DNA of 64,000 bases from Pythium myriotylum. Taxonomy: Eukaryota > Oomycota > Peronosporomycetes > Pythiales > Pythiaceae. The stretch is taken from contig JALJCQ010000012.1 of the NCBI GenBank assembly GCA_023091665.1, positions 1,240,001-1,304,000 of the forward strand, in the 5' to 3' direction. The notes beneath the pieces are model-generated. The model saw only the letters and a program-made list of their open reading frames with translations. It was not told the origin of the DNA and made no database searches. The translations under genes and the position numbers were made by a program. This document shows, one piece after another, positions 8,007 through 18,438 of the stretch (the first letter of the stretch is position 1; each line of letters begins with the position of its first letter).

Positions 8007-9770
8007 ATCTTTTCTGGGCCTCCTTCGCGAAAACTGCACCGTCGATACCAAACGACTGGTAGTATGCGATCGTCGTCACCGTAGAGCTACGATGTTTCTT
8101 CGATTGCTCAGCCAAAATTTCGATTTTACGCACGCCACCGACCTGGATCTTCGGCTCGTGGCCCGGATACAGCACGATGCGATGGTACTTGGTACACTTT
8201 CCTGTGAGAATCGCGTAAAGATCTGGGCGAGCCATCGAGTTGGGATACCCTCCCGGAGGCACTTTGTTACCACTGAAGACAGCGTCGGTGAGTGGTGCGT
8301 TTAGTCGCACATACTTCTTGTCATGTGGGTCTACAAGACTCGCCACATCGATGTACTTGTTGATCAGCTCGCGTACTTCCACTGCACTCCAGTATCGTTT
8401 ACTATCCTTGCGAGTGACGTCTTCAAAGTGGATGGCAAGTTCCTGGTCTTCAGTCAGAAGGCGCTTGAGCTGCTGGGACAAACCAAGAAACTCTTGCACC
8501 TCTGGGGCATATGTACCAGGCGGTGGTGGAGCTGCTCGACCGCTCGCGGTTGCAGCAGCTCCTTCTTCCTCCCGTTTTGCGTCGTCAGCAGTCTTGTACA
8601 CGGTGTGAGAAAGGATTTCCCTAGATCCGATACCAGACACGGCATTAAAACATGTCAAATGGAATATGATACTGTGGTCTGCACATACGGATGGCGAGGA
8701 AAGATAGATGTGATGGACTGAACACCGTCCTTCTCGGAGAGACCGATGAACCCCTTCATAGCCATGGATTTGAGGAAAGCAGAGAGTTTCTTGTGCGTTG
8801 AGTGCTTGATGTTGAGTATCGATCCCACCGGACGGCATGGAAGCAAAATAGTTGCATGGAAGGTGCTTGCTAGCATCGGGAGTTGCTTTTCTTTCAGGCG
8901 GCCAGTGCGCAAAGCCTGTAGGAAGGAAAGATAGTAGAGTGCGTCCATCTCCTCCTTGGACATCCCTGTCGTATCCTCTTCCACGCCTTCTCCTCCGGTA
9001 TTGTCTTGCGGAGATGATTTCTCTTCCAAATCGATTTCGTCAGGTTCTTCAAGCTTCACATCGCTCACGTCGAGACCGCCAATTTCGCTATCATCGTGTT
9101 CATCCTCTTCTTCGATTTCCTCACTTGCTGTGTCGCCATCGCCAATCGCCTTGATCACGACTTTCGCGCTGCCAATAGAGAGTGAGGGAAAGCCTTCGTT
9201 GGGCAGTGTCTGCGGTCCCATTTTCCAGAGTTCGTCCCCGTAGTAGTGAAGTACGCGCAGTCCTTTGCCTTTCTTGCCATGCTTCTGGATCTCTTCGGCA
9301 TCCACGAGCAGCTCGCCAAGAGCGAACGCGTGGGGGTTGCCACGCGCATAAAGCGCTCGAATCTCTCCTTTGCGCAAACCTTGGACCTCTTCTATGGACG
9401 AGAACACCACGCCTGGCAGCATTACATCGGCTCCTCGCAGCACGAACTCGCTCACGGGTGCGTGCACTACGAGACGGGGCAGGAGATCCGGTTCGCGCCA
9501 CAGCACGTACACCGACACACAAAGTCCATCGCCCTTGCCGGTTTCGTCGAACGCGAGCGGCTCTCGCGAGTCCTCGTTCACGTACACGAGCATTCGCGAC
9601 GGCGCCTGGAAGCTCTGCTTCTTGATCGTGGCTTTGTTGGGGACGACCGCTTGGAGCCGCTCGTCCGACACTGCATCGCCCAAGCGGATGCTCAGGTCTT
9701 TGCGGAACTTCTTGACGTCTTTGTTCTTGAGCAGCGAGCTGCCGCTCGGCTTCTGCGCCTTCGCGAACAT
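7831..9770 (-). CDS. EIF2D: Eukaryotic translation initiation factor 2D (ligatin)
   Basis: Delivers tRNA to the 40S P site independently of GTP and acts in ribosome recycling and reinitiation. Two exons, 9770-8689 and 8620-7831, with a 68-base intron, give 623 residues. The start MFAKA is the family hallmark. Domain order matches EIF2D: N-terminal domain with WREPDLLP (equivalent to the conserved WxxPDLLP), PUA domain with GADVMLPG and GNPHAFALG, an acidic linker (about 220-255), a SWIB/MDM2-like middle (YYLSFLQAL...), and the C-terminal SUI1 fold ending in a Lys-rich tail. It converges on the CRN island and is divergent from the HECT ligase with 262 bases between starts. Its last ~58 codons exist in a degenerate second copy at about 5215-5361. 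Confidence 0.95.
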
Positions 9771-10032
9771 CCCGACGCGTCGGTCTCCAGCAATTGGAGT
9801 CGGGCCATCTTCGAAGATGGATATTGTTTCGAACCCGTAACGTGTTAGAAACCTCGTAGCTCCTCACCCGATCAGCCGGTTCCTATCCGTTGCAACCTCG
9901 TCCAGCAGAAAGAAGCTGCCAATTCCAGACAAAACCTCAACCAGCGCCACGCTCGTTGAGGAAGCGGAGACGGATCGCGACCGCCGACGCCCCGCACGGC
10001 GCCGCGCGCGAGAGGACGCAGTAGAGGCCTCG
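9771..10032. promoter_or_regulatory. Divergent promoter of EIF2D and the HECT ligase with a 16-base perfect palindrome
   Basis: The 262 bases between two opposed ATGs contain the perfect palindrome CCATCTTCGAAGATGG at 9805-9820, 35 bases upstream of the EIF2D start. It could be a homodimeric transcription factor site. No TATA box is obvious. Confidence 0.45.
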
Positions 10033-13000
10033 ATGGACGACGAGGAGGCGCCATGGCGCTCGCCCTCGCGCAGTAGCGGCGCCGATCGGCCCGGGATCGG
10101 CGAGAACGTCGCTGGGGGCAGCAGCAGCCAGAAGCGCAAGCGCCACGCCAAGAAGCGGCGCCGCAACAGCGCTGGCGGCGCGGCAGACGCAGCGGCTCCG
10201 AGCGAGAAGGAGAGCGATCGCACCGACGCCAGCGCGGCGAAAGAGTGGGGCTGTCCGGCGTGCACGTATCTCAACGAGGCAGCGCGCCGGTTCTGCGAAA
10301 TGTGCGGGACAAGCAATCCCACCAAGCCCGCGCCCGAGGCTGCGCCGAGCGAATGGAGCTGCGTCGCGTGCACGATGAAGAACGCGCCGACACTGCGGGT
10401 CTGCGCTGTCTGCGGCACCATCAACCCGAACCCGTCTCTGCCGCCAGTGCTGTCGATCGCGCGCCACGGCGGACTCTTCCTCGCGGGTGGAAACCATGGG
10501 CTCTATGGCGGAATGGACGACGAGGAAGACGACGAGGAAGATGGAGAAGGCGACAGTGACGACGGAAGCAACAGCAGCGGAGATAGCATATCGAGCAGTG
10601 ACGAAGACTCGGATCGCCGTCTCGAATGTCCATGTGTCGAGTGCGGTGTAACGATTCGCGCAGACCAGACGAGCTGCTCTGCCTGCCACGCGCCTCGGCC
10701 AGTGCCTCGCCGAAAACTCGAACGTTCAGATTTGTCTTCTCGACTGCACAAACTCACGAGAAAGATAGCTAAGCAGGACAAATCGAGCAAGAAAAAGAAG
10801 AGCAAGGACGCATCATCTACCAAGAACGCGTATGGTGTGTCTAGCGAGGTGCTTCAAAAACTTATGAATGAGCCCAAGAGCAGCAAACTCGTCGACACCT
10901 TGCAAGCGCTGACGCATACATTGGCGATGATGGATGCATCAGCCGACTCCGAGTGGGGGGACGTTCACGGCAGCGGCGTCGGCGCATTTTTTGTGCACGG
11001 GTTTGGTGGACGCGTCGGTTCTGATAAGGGCAAAGACACGGCGCTGCTTGGTCTACTTGCTGCGATATTTCGAGACGATAGCAGACAATATCCACCCGAG
11101 GTTCGGTTGTTGTCTGTTCAATCGATCAACTATATTTTGAAGATGGATCGCCATTTGTTCAAGAAAGACGAAACACTCGACATTGTTCGAATATACATTG
11201 GCGTGTTGCAGAAATGGAGCTCGGCCACCTTGAGTCCACGTAGCAAGGCTCGACTCGCTGCAAAAGATGAACTCATGATCGTGGAGGAGTGTGTCAATGG
11301 TCTTTGCGGGCTTTGTGGGTCAGAAGGAGCCATGCTGCGTGAGCTCATCACGCCAAAAGCTTTGAATGACTATCTGGCGTTTCTAGAACCCCTCGCAGCT
11401 GCAAGTACATCACATTTACACGTCAGCGTTGTATCGAGCGCGCTAGATTTATTTCAAAAGTGTTGCATGAAGATCAAGTGGGACAAACTGCACAGTGAGA
11501 CGAGCTCGAGTGAGGTTCCGTCGCTTGCCCTCGCCTCACGCATTATTCGTTTGCTGAGGATGTTTCTCAAGCATAGCCTTCCTGGACTCCACGTCAGCGC
11601 ATCGAAGTGCTTACTCATGCTACTTCATCGGTCCGGACAGAGTTCCCATACCCAAACAAGTGTCTCAAGTCTCATCAACGGAGATGTGGTCCTTGAGCTA
11701 GTTGAGGTCTTGACAAGCAAAAATCCTGAAGAGACTGAAGAGTCCCGTCAAGCTGCAGCAGCACTGCTAATCCACCTTCTGGACCATGAGAAAGAACTCC
11801 TGGAGTCGGTTATACGAGACAAAATCTATGAACCACTTGTGGAGGGAATTGTCTCTCACTTATTGCAGCCGAATGCGAGTGGATCGCTGACCAGTCACGT
11901 GCTTAAGCTCATTTCTCTTTTGATTCGTCGAGTGTGTCGAAGACCCGTGATCAAATCTAATGGCAAGTCACGGAGCGGGAAAGACTTTGCTGTTGGCCAT
12001 CACCAAAACCGCCTCCGACTCGACTCGTCGCCTGATCCTGATGTTCTGGCTAACTTACTGCTCGATTTTATTCGTGCAGATTCGATTCCAGCGGTCAGCG
12101 CACTCATCAAAGATGGCGCAGATTTGAACTTCCCATCTATTTACGATTCAAACGGCCGAGAACTAGAGAAACCATTGGTTGTAGCTGCTGAAGTGGCGTC
12201 TCTCTCGATGGTTCGTTTTCTTGTGAAACGCGGGGTAGATGTCCATCAGACAGGTCCAAAAGGTACAGCCTTGCATGTTGCCGCACTTGAAGGGCGATGT
12301 GACGTCGTGTCATTTCTGTTGGAATGTGGAGCAAGCCCCCTTGATGTGGATCGCGAAGGTCGTTCCGTACTGAAGCGGATAGATGAAACAGATGAGAGTG
12401 AAACTCGTGTGTCTCCTGTGAGAAAGCTTCTCGAGTTACATCAGCGAGTACTTCCTGTTGGCGAAGATAGTGATGCATCTGAAGACGGCAGAGGGATCCA
12501 TCATCACGGAGGCCGTCGTTGGCTTGTATCCGGAGATCAAACTTTTGATGATGACGACGATGACGATGACGAGTTTGATGATGAAGACAATTATATGGAT
12601 TATGACGATGATGATGATGACGAAATGGATAGTGATGAGGACCATGACGAGGATAGTGACGACGAAGATACTACAGCAGCCGAAAAGATAGTAGAGGGAT
12701 TCACTCCGTCGCCAGGTGAGAAAAAGACCAGAAGAAAACGGAGAAGAGAGTCGGTGGTATCGGATAGATCCGAAGACAAGGATTCGAAAAAAATTTGTCG
12801 AGCCAATGGCTCACTAGAGGGAGAGGGAGTGACGTCAGAGAGGAGTGCTGAACGCGAATACCGAGGTTCCAGTAATAATGCAAGCGAAGGAACTGACCTG
12901 ACTCGATTATCAGCAGATCAAGTCGATGCTTTCAGCGTGAAGGTTATCTGCAGCCTTCTGCAAACATTGCGTGCCATCGATCACCAAAATGTGAACCGCA

Positions 13001-16000
13001 GTGTGCTCTCAACCCTAGCAAGCGCATTAGAGATGGCTCCGTCTTCTCTCGTCCGGAACATCTCAGAAGCGGAGATATCTTTACTACTCGAAACTGTGAA
13101 CCATTTGCTTCAAGATCCCGCTATACTTTCTCAATGTGTGGTCGGTTCCGCTGATGGAGAAATTGCAGCGATTCGGACCGGATCGACTGGGGATAGCCGG
13201 TCGTCGGGAGTGGTGCCCTCCTCGGCTTCCCAGGCGGCACAAAAGGCAATGTTAGCCTCTTACATTTTGGCTCTACGAATCCTACAAGCCATTGTGAGGA
13301 AGTCTGTTCGCGAATCCGCAGTCTTCTACGAGATTGAACGCCGAGGAATTTGCGAACAGATTGAGAGACTACACGCACATTCCTCCAAGATTCTTCATTC
13401 TACACACGGGGATGAGGGTTCTCAGCATCATGATCATAGCAGTGCCATATTCGGGCGTGGGTTGCAATTGTTAGAGTTCCTTCGTTCGAACATGGTTGAG
13501 AGTGGCATGCTTCATCTCCACCGCTTGAGGAACATGACACGTCGCCTTAGAGAACTTACCGACAATTCGCCTCCTGAACAGCGCGATTTGGTCCTCGTTG
13601 ATTTGGTCGAGCTCTTCGAGAAAGAGAACTCAATCACATCACACGAGTTCAAGCAATCTGATTTACTAGAATCGATATTGGCTTTCCTCGTACCACCTGG
13701 GCGCGTGGACCCAGTTGATGCTCGGTTGAATCTCTTCCTGGAATCGTTCGCTAAATCTCCAGCCGCTTTCAACAACCTCATCACTCGCCTCCAAGCCGTG
13801 GTGAACCAAGAAGAAAACCTTCCGTTAATATCGTTCTTCTCAGGTAAAGGACGCGAGCTTTATCCATTGACGAAGCAGCTTAGAATTGTCTGCGCAAGGG
13901 CTTGTAACGAGCCCAATGACGAACCAACACAGAGAATGTTGCAACTGTCGTCGCTGACACATTTCCAGTCATTCGAGAAGACGATTTTTCGGTGTATGCC
14001 GGTGAAAGATGCTCGACTTGCGTCGTTTTACTTCAACCTTGTTGGGCAGTGCGTCCACAAGGCAATTGATGGCAAGTGGAAGAAGTTTATTGTGTGTGGA
14101 TTCGACCCAGTTCGCTGTATGCACATGCTACGACCACTTGACGGTGCAGTAGAAGACTGTTCTGAAGTAGTGCTGCACGATTCGCAGTACAAGCTCTCCA
14201 CCGCCGTGGATGTATTTGAAGAACTGTCTGTTGATTTCTCGATTTTCGGCGAGATTATTCAAAAGGATTTGCCAGATGAATCAGCGGCCATGGGTGATAG
14301 CAAAAAACGCAAGCGGCAGAGTAAGAAGCGAAAGAAGTCATCAATCAACTCAAATTTGGGGACGAAAGGGGTCGAAGTACAGAATGCTGGAACTACGAAT
14401 GCAGGCAAGATGAAGGGAGCATGGTACGCAGGTGAGCTCGTAGAAGATAGCGACGGTGGTGGAGATGCTGTGGACAGCGAACAGGTTGTGTTCGAACCGG
14501 GGAAGACGTATAAAGTTCGACTTCTTACTAGTGGCACTACGCTCAAAGACGTACCAGGAGATAGAATTCGAGTTCGGACCGAGGACCCCCAGGTGGGCAG
14601 TGTTGTTGAGGTGGATGGGCTTCTCGGTGAGGTATCAAGAGTTGATCGATCGGGTGGTGTCGATGGAGGGGACAGTGTGTTCGATGTTAAAGTAAGTCGC
14701 GACCGAGAACGAAAAGGGATCGCCAAAGCTCGAATCCGGTACCCACCGAGCTCGAATACGACACCCGCCCCAACTGGCGTGATTGAAGCGATGAGTTTGA
14801 GTCGCTTGTTTCCTCCACGCGAAAGTTCGTTGGCTGTCGGTAGCCTAGGAGACAGAGTATGGGTGGCTCCGAAGGGATCAAGCGGTGATTTTTTCGTTGC
14901 TGGATCAGTTCACAGCTTCCCGTCAGGTCCTGATGCTATAGGCCCTTCTGCTGTAGTGTATGTTGAGGTATCGTTCGGCACGAAGACTACCGTCATCAAG
15001 GTCGACCAATCTCGTGTAACCAACTTGGCCATTGGTCGCAGTCGGCTTGGATCATCACGGCTTTTGTCCGCCTTAAACATGTCTGGTGAACGAACCTCGT
15101 CTGGACAGACTCTCCATAGATTATTGCAATCTTCAGCTCCCGGTAGCGACGTGTTCGGAAGTCGCTCACTCCCAGGCTCTGGCTCAGCAATCGATCAACT
15201 GCGGCAATTCCTCTCTCAGTCGTCTTCTTCGCGAGAGTCATCCTTGACTAGCTTACTCAATGCTGCTTCCGGCGACAGTGCAGCCGCAACCGTGTCAGTG
15301 TCAACAGATGGAGAAGGTGATGCTCAGTCCAACAAAACCAATGAAGATGGCTATCCGTTGAGTACGGCGCATATATCTCGACTGATCAAAGCGGGTGGGA
15401 AGAGGCTCTTTGCAAAGTGCGTTCGACCTCCTAGGATGAAAGTTCTCATGGGATACGAGCGCCGAGACGATGTTGATTCGCATGGCTTTGATCGTGGCTA
15501 TGAGGAGGAATTTGGTTTTTCCAACGGTTTGCTTCCGTCGACCAGACGGATTGACACCGTTAGTCGCAATGCGGCACTGACTCACCAAGATCCAGCTACG
15601 AACAAAACCGTCCTCAAGCCACTCGTTGCTGAGGCTTTGTCATCCGTGTATTCTTCGTTCGACCCAACTGTGTCATCCTTCAGTGGATCCTTCGGCAAGA
15701 AGTCCAAAAAAGGAAAGAAAAAGAAGCAGAAGGTGGATGTGAAACAGCCGGGAGAAACGTCTCCCACTGCAGGTTCTTCTCCTGGTGAGGAATCGGCTGC
15801 GTGGGATATCGACAAATTCTCATCGTTCATGCAAGCGGCCCTCGGCGCATCGGCGATGGATGATCCAGAGGGGACATTAGTAGATAACTGCATCCAGTTT
15901 TCTCTATTTGCAACTCCTTCTTCACGCAGGCGGTTACTGGAGCGTGAAGGGTTTTTGGCTGCGATGGCAGACCTGTGCAAGAGTGCGAGAAATGCCCGTC

Positions 16001-17949
16001 ATTTGTTGGCCTATTTGGTTTCACGTGGACATAAAGCGGCAACCTTGACGGAGGAAGACACGAGGGCAGTCCATAAGGTTGTCTCTGGAGTCAATGATTG
16101 CAAATCGGCGGACTCCTGCAATGACAAAGAGGAGATTGCGTTGAGGACATTCCCTCCTGATCAAAACATGCTTAGTTGCCTCCACGAATTGCAGCTCCAG
16201 AAATCGGAGCCGATTGATGGGAGCCCGCCGTGGAAATTTAAGTACTTCGTCCGATGTGATGTAGCCGTCGATTGGTCGAACGTGAACAAGAGAGACTCAG
16301 AATCTTCGTCGGATCCATTCGAAACAACTTCACATTCGGCCGAGAAGTCTCATCTTCGAACAATCAGAGGTGTACCTACAGACTCATCGATGATGAAGGC
16401 TGTTAGATTGCTTAGCTACCTTTTCGAAGCGTCTCCGAAGTCTATGCAGGGGCCGGATGATGTGTGGCGAAATGCTCGACTTTCGAACAAGCTTGAGACC
16501 CAGTTAGAAGACGTGCTGTCTGTGTGCAGCGGTATATACCCCGAATGGTGCGATGCGGTTGTGTCCCAGTGTAAGTTCTTTTTCCCGCGTCAACTGCGCG
16601 AGAAGCTGTTCCAAGCGACGTCATTTGGCTGCACACGATCCCTGCACTGGTTCAGAGCCCAGCTCAATGTAGATGATACCGGCGGCTCATCCAATAATGC
16701 GACAAGTGAGAGTTTATCGAACGGCCCCGGCATTGCTAGCGATGGAATCTACAACCATGAGATCACGATCTCACCCATTCCAAAGGAGCGGGTCAAAGTC
16801 AATCGAGAAAACTTGCTCAACTCGGCGGAGGCAATCATGAAAATGCACGGGAAGCGCAAGGCTATCTTGGACATCGTATTTATCGGTGAGAAAGGGTACG
16901 GCTCCGGTGTGACGGCCGCTTTCTACTCGGCAACTGCCCAGGCACTCCAGTCGGTTGTCGAAAACAATAAAGGCTTCTTGCGACTATGGGTTCCAGGAAT
17001 TGAAGACGAGCGCGAAGACGAAGCCATTCGCCATCCAAACGGACTCTTTCCGTTCCCGCATGTGAGTGCGGTGAACGTAAGTGTGGTGGAGCGTTTTCGC
17101 ATGATGGGCCGGTTAGCCGGAAAGGCATTGATGGACAGTCGTCTCTTCCCACTTCCGCTGTCTGTGCAGTTCATGAAACTGGTGCTTGGTCAGCGCGTGA
17201 GCCTCCACGAGCTGGATCGTGTGTTTCTGAACCATGGTAAGATTCTCCGGGAAATGAAGCGCGCGGTCGAACAACTAGAAGCCGGCGTGAATGCTGCATC
17301 AATCAAGATCGAAGGGATGACTGTCGCTGAGTGGCTCGACGCGGTTTCCTTCACGTTCGTGGAACCACTTTCGCAGCAGCCTCTCGAGCCAAAGGGCGAA
17401 GACAAAGAGGTCACAGTAGAAAACTTGAAAGTATTTGTCGACAAGGTGCTCTCGCTCTGGCTCCACGAGGGAATCCAGGCCCAAGTGCAGGCCTTCCGTG
17501 AAGGCATCAGCGATGTTTTGCCCCTCGAGAAGCTCAACCTGCTGTTCGTGGATGAGCTCCTCGCGCTTCTCTGTGGTGACGCTGACATCGCTTGGGACGT
17601 CGAGTCACTGACCGCGACCATGAAGCTCGCCCACGGCTACACGAAAGACTCGAAGCCCGTGCAGTTCTTCGTCGAGGCGCTGGCCGAAATGTCGGTGCCC
17701 GAGCGCCGCGAGTTTTTGCTTTACGCGACAGGCTGCCCCAACCTTCCGGCCGGAGGCTTCGCCGCGCTGCGTCCTCCGTTCGAGGTCGTGCGTCGCGTCG
17801 TGGACACGGACGACGTGGACCAGGCACTCCCGTTCGCTCGCACGTGCACCAACACGCTCCACCTCCCGGCCTACAGCAGCAAGCGCGTGCTCGACGAGCG
17901 GCTCCGCTACGCCGTCGCCAACAGCGCCGGGGTCATTGATCGCGACTAG
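10033..17949 (+). CDS. Giant HECT-type E3 ubiquitin ligase (TRIP12/UPL3/Ufd4-like) with RanBP2 zinc fingers and ankyrin repeats
   Basis: Transfers ubiquitin through a catalytic cysteine thioester; this family handles ubiquitin-fusion and chromatin-associated substrates. One exon encodes 2638 residues. Order: a basic N-terminus (QKRKRHAKKRRR, 33-44); two RanBP2-type fingers (WGCPACT..CEMCG, 72-92; WSCVACT..CAVCG, 108-128); an acidic stretch and a third CxxC/CxxC element; armadillo-like helices (about 270-700); ankyrin repeats (about 710-780, TALHVAALEGR); a D/E run (about 836-880); a long middle with a Tudor/SH3-like Trp-Tyr segment near 1460; and the HECT domain from about 2250. The active site is Cys2605 in FARTCTNTLHLPAYSS, matching the TC.N.L.LP.Y signature. 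The zinc fingers could bind ubiquitin or RNA. The lack of introns over 7.9 kb contrasts with smaller neighbours. Confidence 0.9.
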   Translation: MDDEEAPWRSPSRSSGADRPGIGENVAGGSSSQKRKRHAKKRRRNSAGGAADAAAPSEKESDRTDASAAKEWGCPACTYLNEAARRFCEMCGTSNPTKPAPEAAPSEWSCVACTMKNAPTLRVCAVCGTINPNPSLPPVLSIARHGGLFLAGGNHGLYGGMDDEEDDEEDGEGDSDDGSNSSGDSISSSDEDSDRRLECPCVECGVTIRADQTSCSACHAPRPVPRRKLERSDLSSRLHKLTRKIAKQDKSSKKKKSKDASSTKNAYGVSSEVLQKLMNEPKSSKLVDTLQALTHTLAMMDASADSEWGDVHGSGVGAFFVHGFGGRVGSDKGKDTALLGLLAAIFRDDSRQYPPEVRLLSVQSINYILKMDRHLFKKDETLDIVRIYIGVLQKWSSATLSPRSKARLAAKDELMIVEECVNGLCGLCGSEGAMLRELITPKALNDYLAFLEPLAAASTSHLHVSVVSSALDLFQKCCMKIKWDKLHSETSSSEVPSLALASRIIRLLRMFLKHSLPGLHVSASKCLLMLLHRSGQSSHTQTSVSSLINGDVVLELVEVLTSKNPEETEESRQAAAALLIHLLDHEKELLESVIRDKIYEPLVEGIVSHLLQPNASGSLTSHVLKLISLLIRRVCRRPVIKSNGKSRSGKDFAVGHHQNRLRLDSSPDPDVLANLLLDFIRADSIPAVSALIKDGADLNFPSIYDSNGRELEKPLVVAAEVASLSMVRFLVKRGVDVHQTGPKGTALHVAALEGRCDVVSFLLECGASPLDVDREGRSVLKRIDETDESETRVSPVRKLLELHQRVLPVGEDSDASEDGRGIHHHGGRRWLVSGDQTFDDDDDDDDEFDDEDNYMDYDDDDDDEMDSDEDHDEDSDDEDTTAAEKIVEGFTPSPGEKKTRRKRRRESVVSDRSEDKDSKKICRANGSLEGEGVTSERSAEREYRGSSNNASEGTDLTRLSADQVDAFSVKVICSLLQTLRAIDHQNVNRSVLSTLASALEMAPSSLVRNISEAEISLLLETVNHLLQDPAILSQCVVGSADGEIAAIRTGSTGDSRSSGVVPSSASQAAQKAMLASYILALRILQAIVRKSVRESAVFYEIERRGICEQIERLHAHSSKILHSTHGDEGSQHHDHSSAIFGRGLQLLEFLRSNMVESGMLHLHRLRNMTRRLRELTDNSPPEQRDLVLVDLVELFEKENSITSHEFKQSDLLESILAFLVPPGRVDPVDARLNLFLESFAKSPAAFNNLITRLQAVVNQEENLPLISFFSGKGRELYPLTKQLRIVCARACNEPNDEPTQRMLQLSSLTHFQSFEKTIFRCMPVKDARLASFYFNLVGQCVHKAIDGKWKKFIVCGFDPVRCMHMLRPLDGAVEDCSEVVLHDSQYKLSTAVDVFEELSVDFSIFGEIIQKDLPDESAAMGDSKKRKRQSKKRKKSSINSNLGTKGVEVQNAGTTNAGKMKGAWYAGELVEDSDGGGDAVDSEQVVFEPGKTYKVRLLTSGTTLKDVPGDRIRVRTEDPQVGSVVEVDGLLGEVSRVDRSGGVDGGDSVFDVKVSRDRERKGIAKARIRYPPSSNTTPAPTGVIEAMSLSRLFPPRESSLAVGSLGDRVWVAPKGSSGDFFVAGSVHSFPSGPDAIGPSAVVYVEVSFGTKTTVIKVDQSRVTNLAIGRSRLGSSRLLSALNMSGERTSSGQTLHRLLQSSAPGSDVFGSRSLPGSGSAIDQLRQFLSQSSSSRESSLTSLLNAASGDSAAATVSVSTDGEGDAQSNKTNEDGYPLSTAHISRLIKAGGKRLFAKCVRPPRMKVLMGYERRDDVDSHGFDRGYEEEFGFSNGLLPSTRRIDTVSRNAALTHQDPATNKTVLKPLVAEALSSVYSSFDPTVSSFSGSFGKKSKKGKKKKQKVDVKQPGETSPTAGSSPGEESAAWDIDKFSSFMQAALGASAMDDPEGTLVDNCIQFSLFATPSSRRRLLEREGFLAAMADLCKSARNARHLLAYLVSRGHKAATLTEEDTRAVHKVVSGVNDCKSADSCNDKEEIALRTFPPDQNMLSCLHELQLQKSEPIDGSPPWKFKYFVRCDVAVDWSNVNKRDSESSSDPFETTSHSAEKSHLRTIRGVPTDSSMMKAVRLLSYLFEASPKSMQGPDDVWRNARLSNKLETQLEDVLSVCSGIYPEWCDAVVSQCKFFFPRQLREKLFQATSFGCTRSLHWFRAQLNVDDTGGSSNNATSESLSNGPGIASDGIYNHEITISPIPKERVKVNRENLLNSAEAIMKMHGKRKAILDIVFIGEKGYGSGVTAAFYSATAQALQSVVENNKGFLRLWVPGIEDEREDEAIRHPNGLFPFPHVSAVNVSVVERFRMMGRLAGKALMDSRLFPLPLSVQFMKLVLGQRVSLHELDRVFLNHGKILREMKRAVEQLEAGVNAASIKIEGMTVAEWLDAVSFTFVEPLSQQPLEPKGEDKEVTVENLKVFVDKVLSLWLHEGIQAQVQAFREGISDVLPLEKLNLLFVDELLALLCGDADIAWDVESLTATMKLAHGYTKDSKPVQFFVEALAEMSVPERREFLLYATGCPNLPAGGFAALRPPFEVVRRVVDTDDVDQALPFARTCTNTLHLPAYSSKRVLDERLRYAVANSAGVIDRD

Positions 17950-18032
17950 AGAAATTTTCCCGTAACTCGGTTTGTAACAGAAATCCCCACCCTCGTTTAT
18001 CCCATCAATAATGTCGTATTTAGTGAAGAGAG

Positions 18033-18352
18033 ATGAAGGTGACGGTCAAGCGGTGGCACGCCGTGGCCTCGTGGACGTGGGGCGTGGGCGAGGAGTGCTG
18101 CGGCATCTGCCGCAACGCCTTCGACGCCTGCTGCCCCGACTGCACGCAGCCAGGCGACAGCTGCGTGCCCGGTGCGTGCCGTGCGGCGTCTCGCGTCGCG
18201 ACCTCTTGCTAACTAACGCATTTCTGTCGCCGCCAGCCTTCGGCCGATGCAACCACGCGCTCCACATGCACTGCATCGAGAAGTGGCTCGAGTCGCGCGC
18301 CCAGGAAGCCAAGAACTGCCCCCTCTGTCGCCAGGAGTGGGAGTACCGGTGA
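18033..18352 (+). CDS. ANAPC11: Anaphase-promoting complex subunit 11 (RING-H2)
   Basis: Catalytic RING subunit of the APC/C that recruits the E2 enzyme. Two exons, 18033-18171 and 18237-18352, separated by a 65-base intron with branch site CTAACTAAC, give 84 residues, the exact family size. The signature MKV.VK.W..VA.W.W is at the start, followed by CGICRNAFDACCPDC, a CVP...F segment spanning the splice, CNHALHMHCIEKWL, and CPLCRQEW at the end. All zinc ligands are present. It lies 83 bases downstream of the HECT ligase in the same orientation, and its 3' end faces VPS37 with 86 bases between the stop codons. Confidence 0.97.
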
Positions 18353-18438
18353 TCGCGACGCGCGCGGCACCAGGTCCGTCAATAATGAAACCCAAGCAAG
18401 AACAGTTTTCTTGTATTTCCCTCTCGCTCTCCACAACT

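Noticed and set aside
9121..9867. Long Arg-rich antisense-frame ORFs over the GC-rich 5' ends of EIF2D, HECT and others
   Set aside because: Shadow frames of highly biased coding sequence, with Arg/Ala-rich low-information composition.
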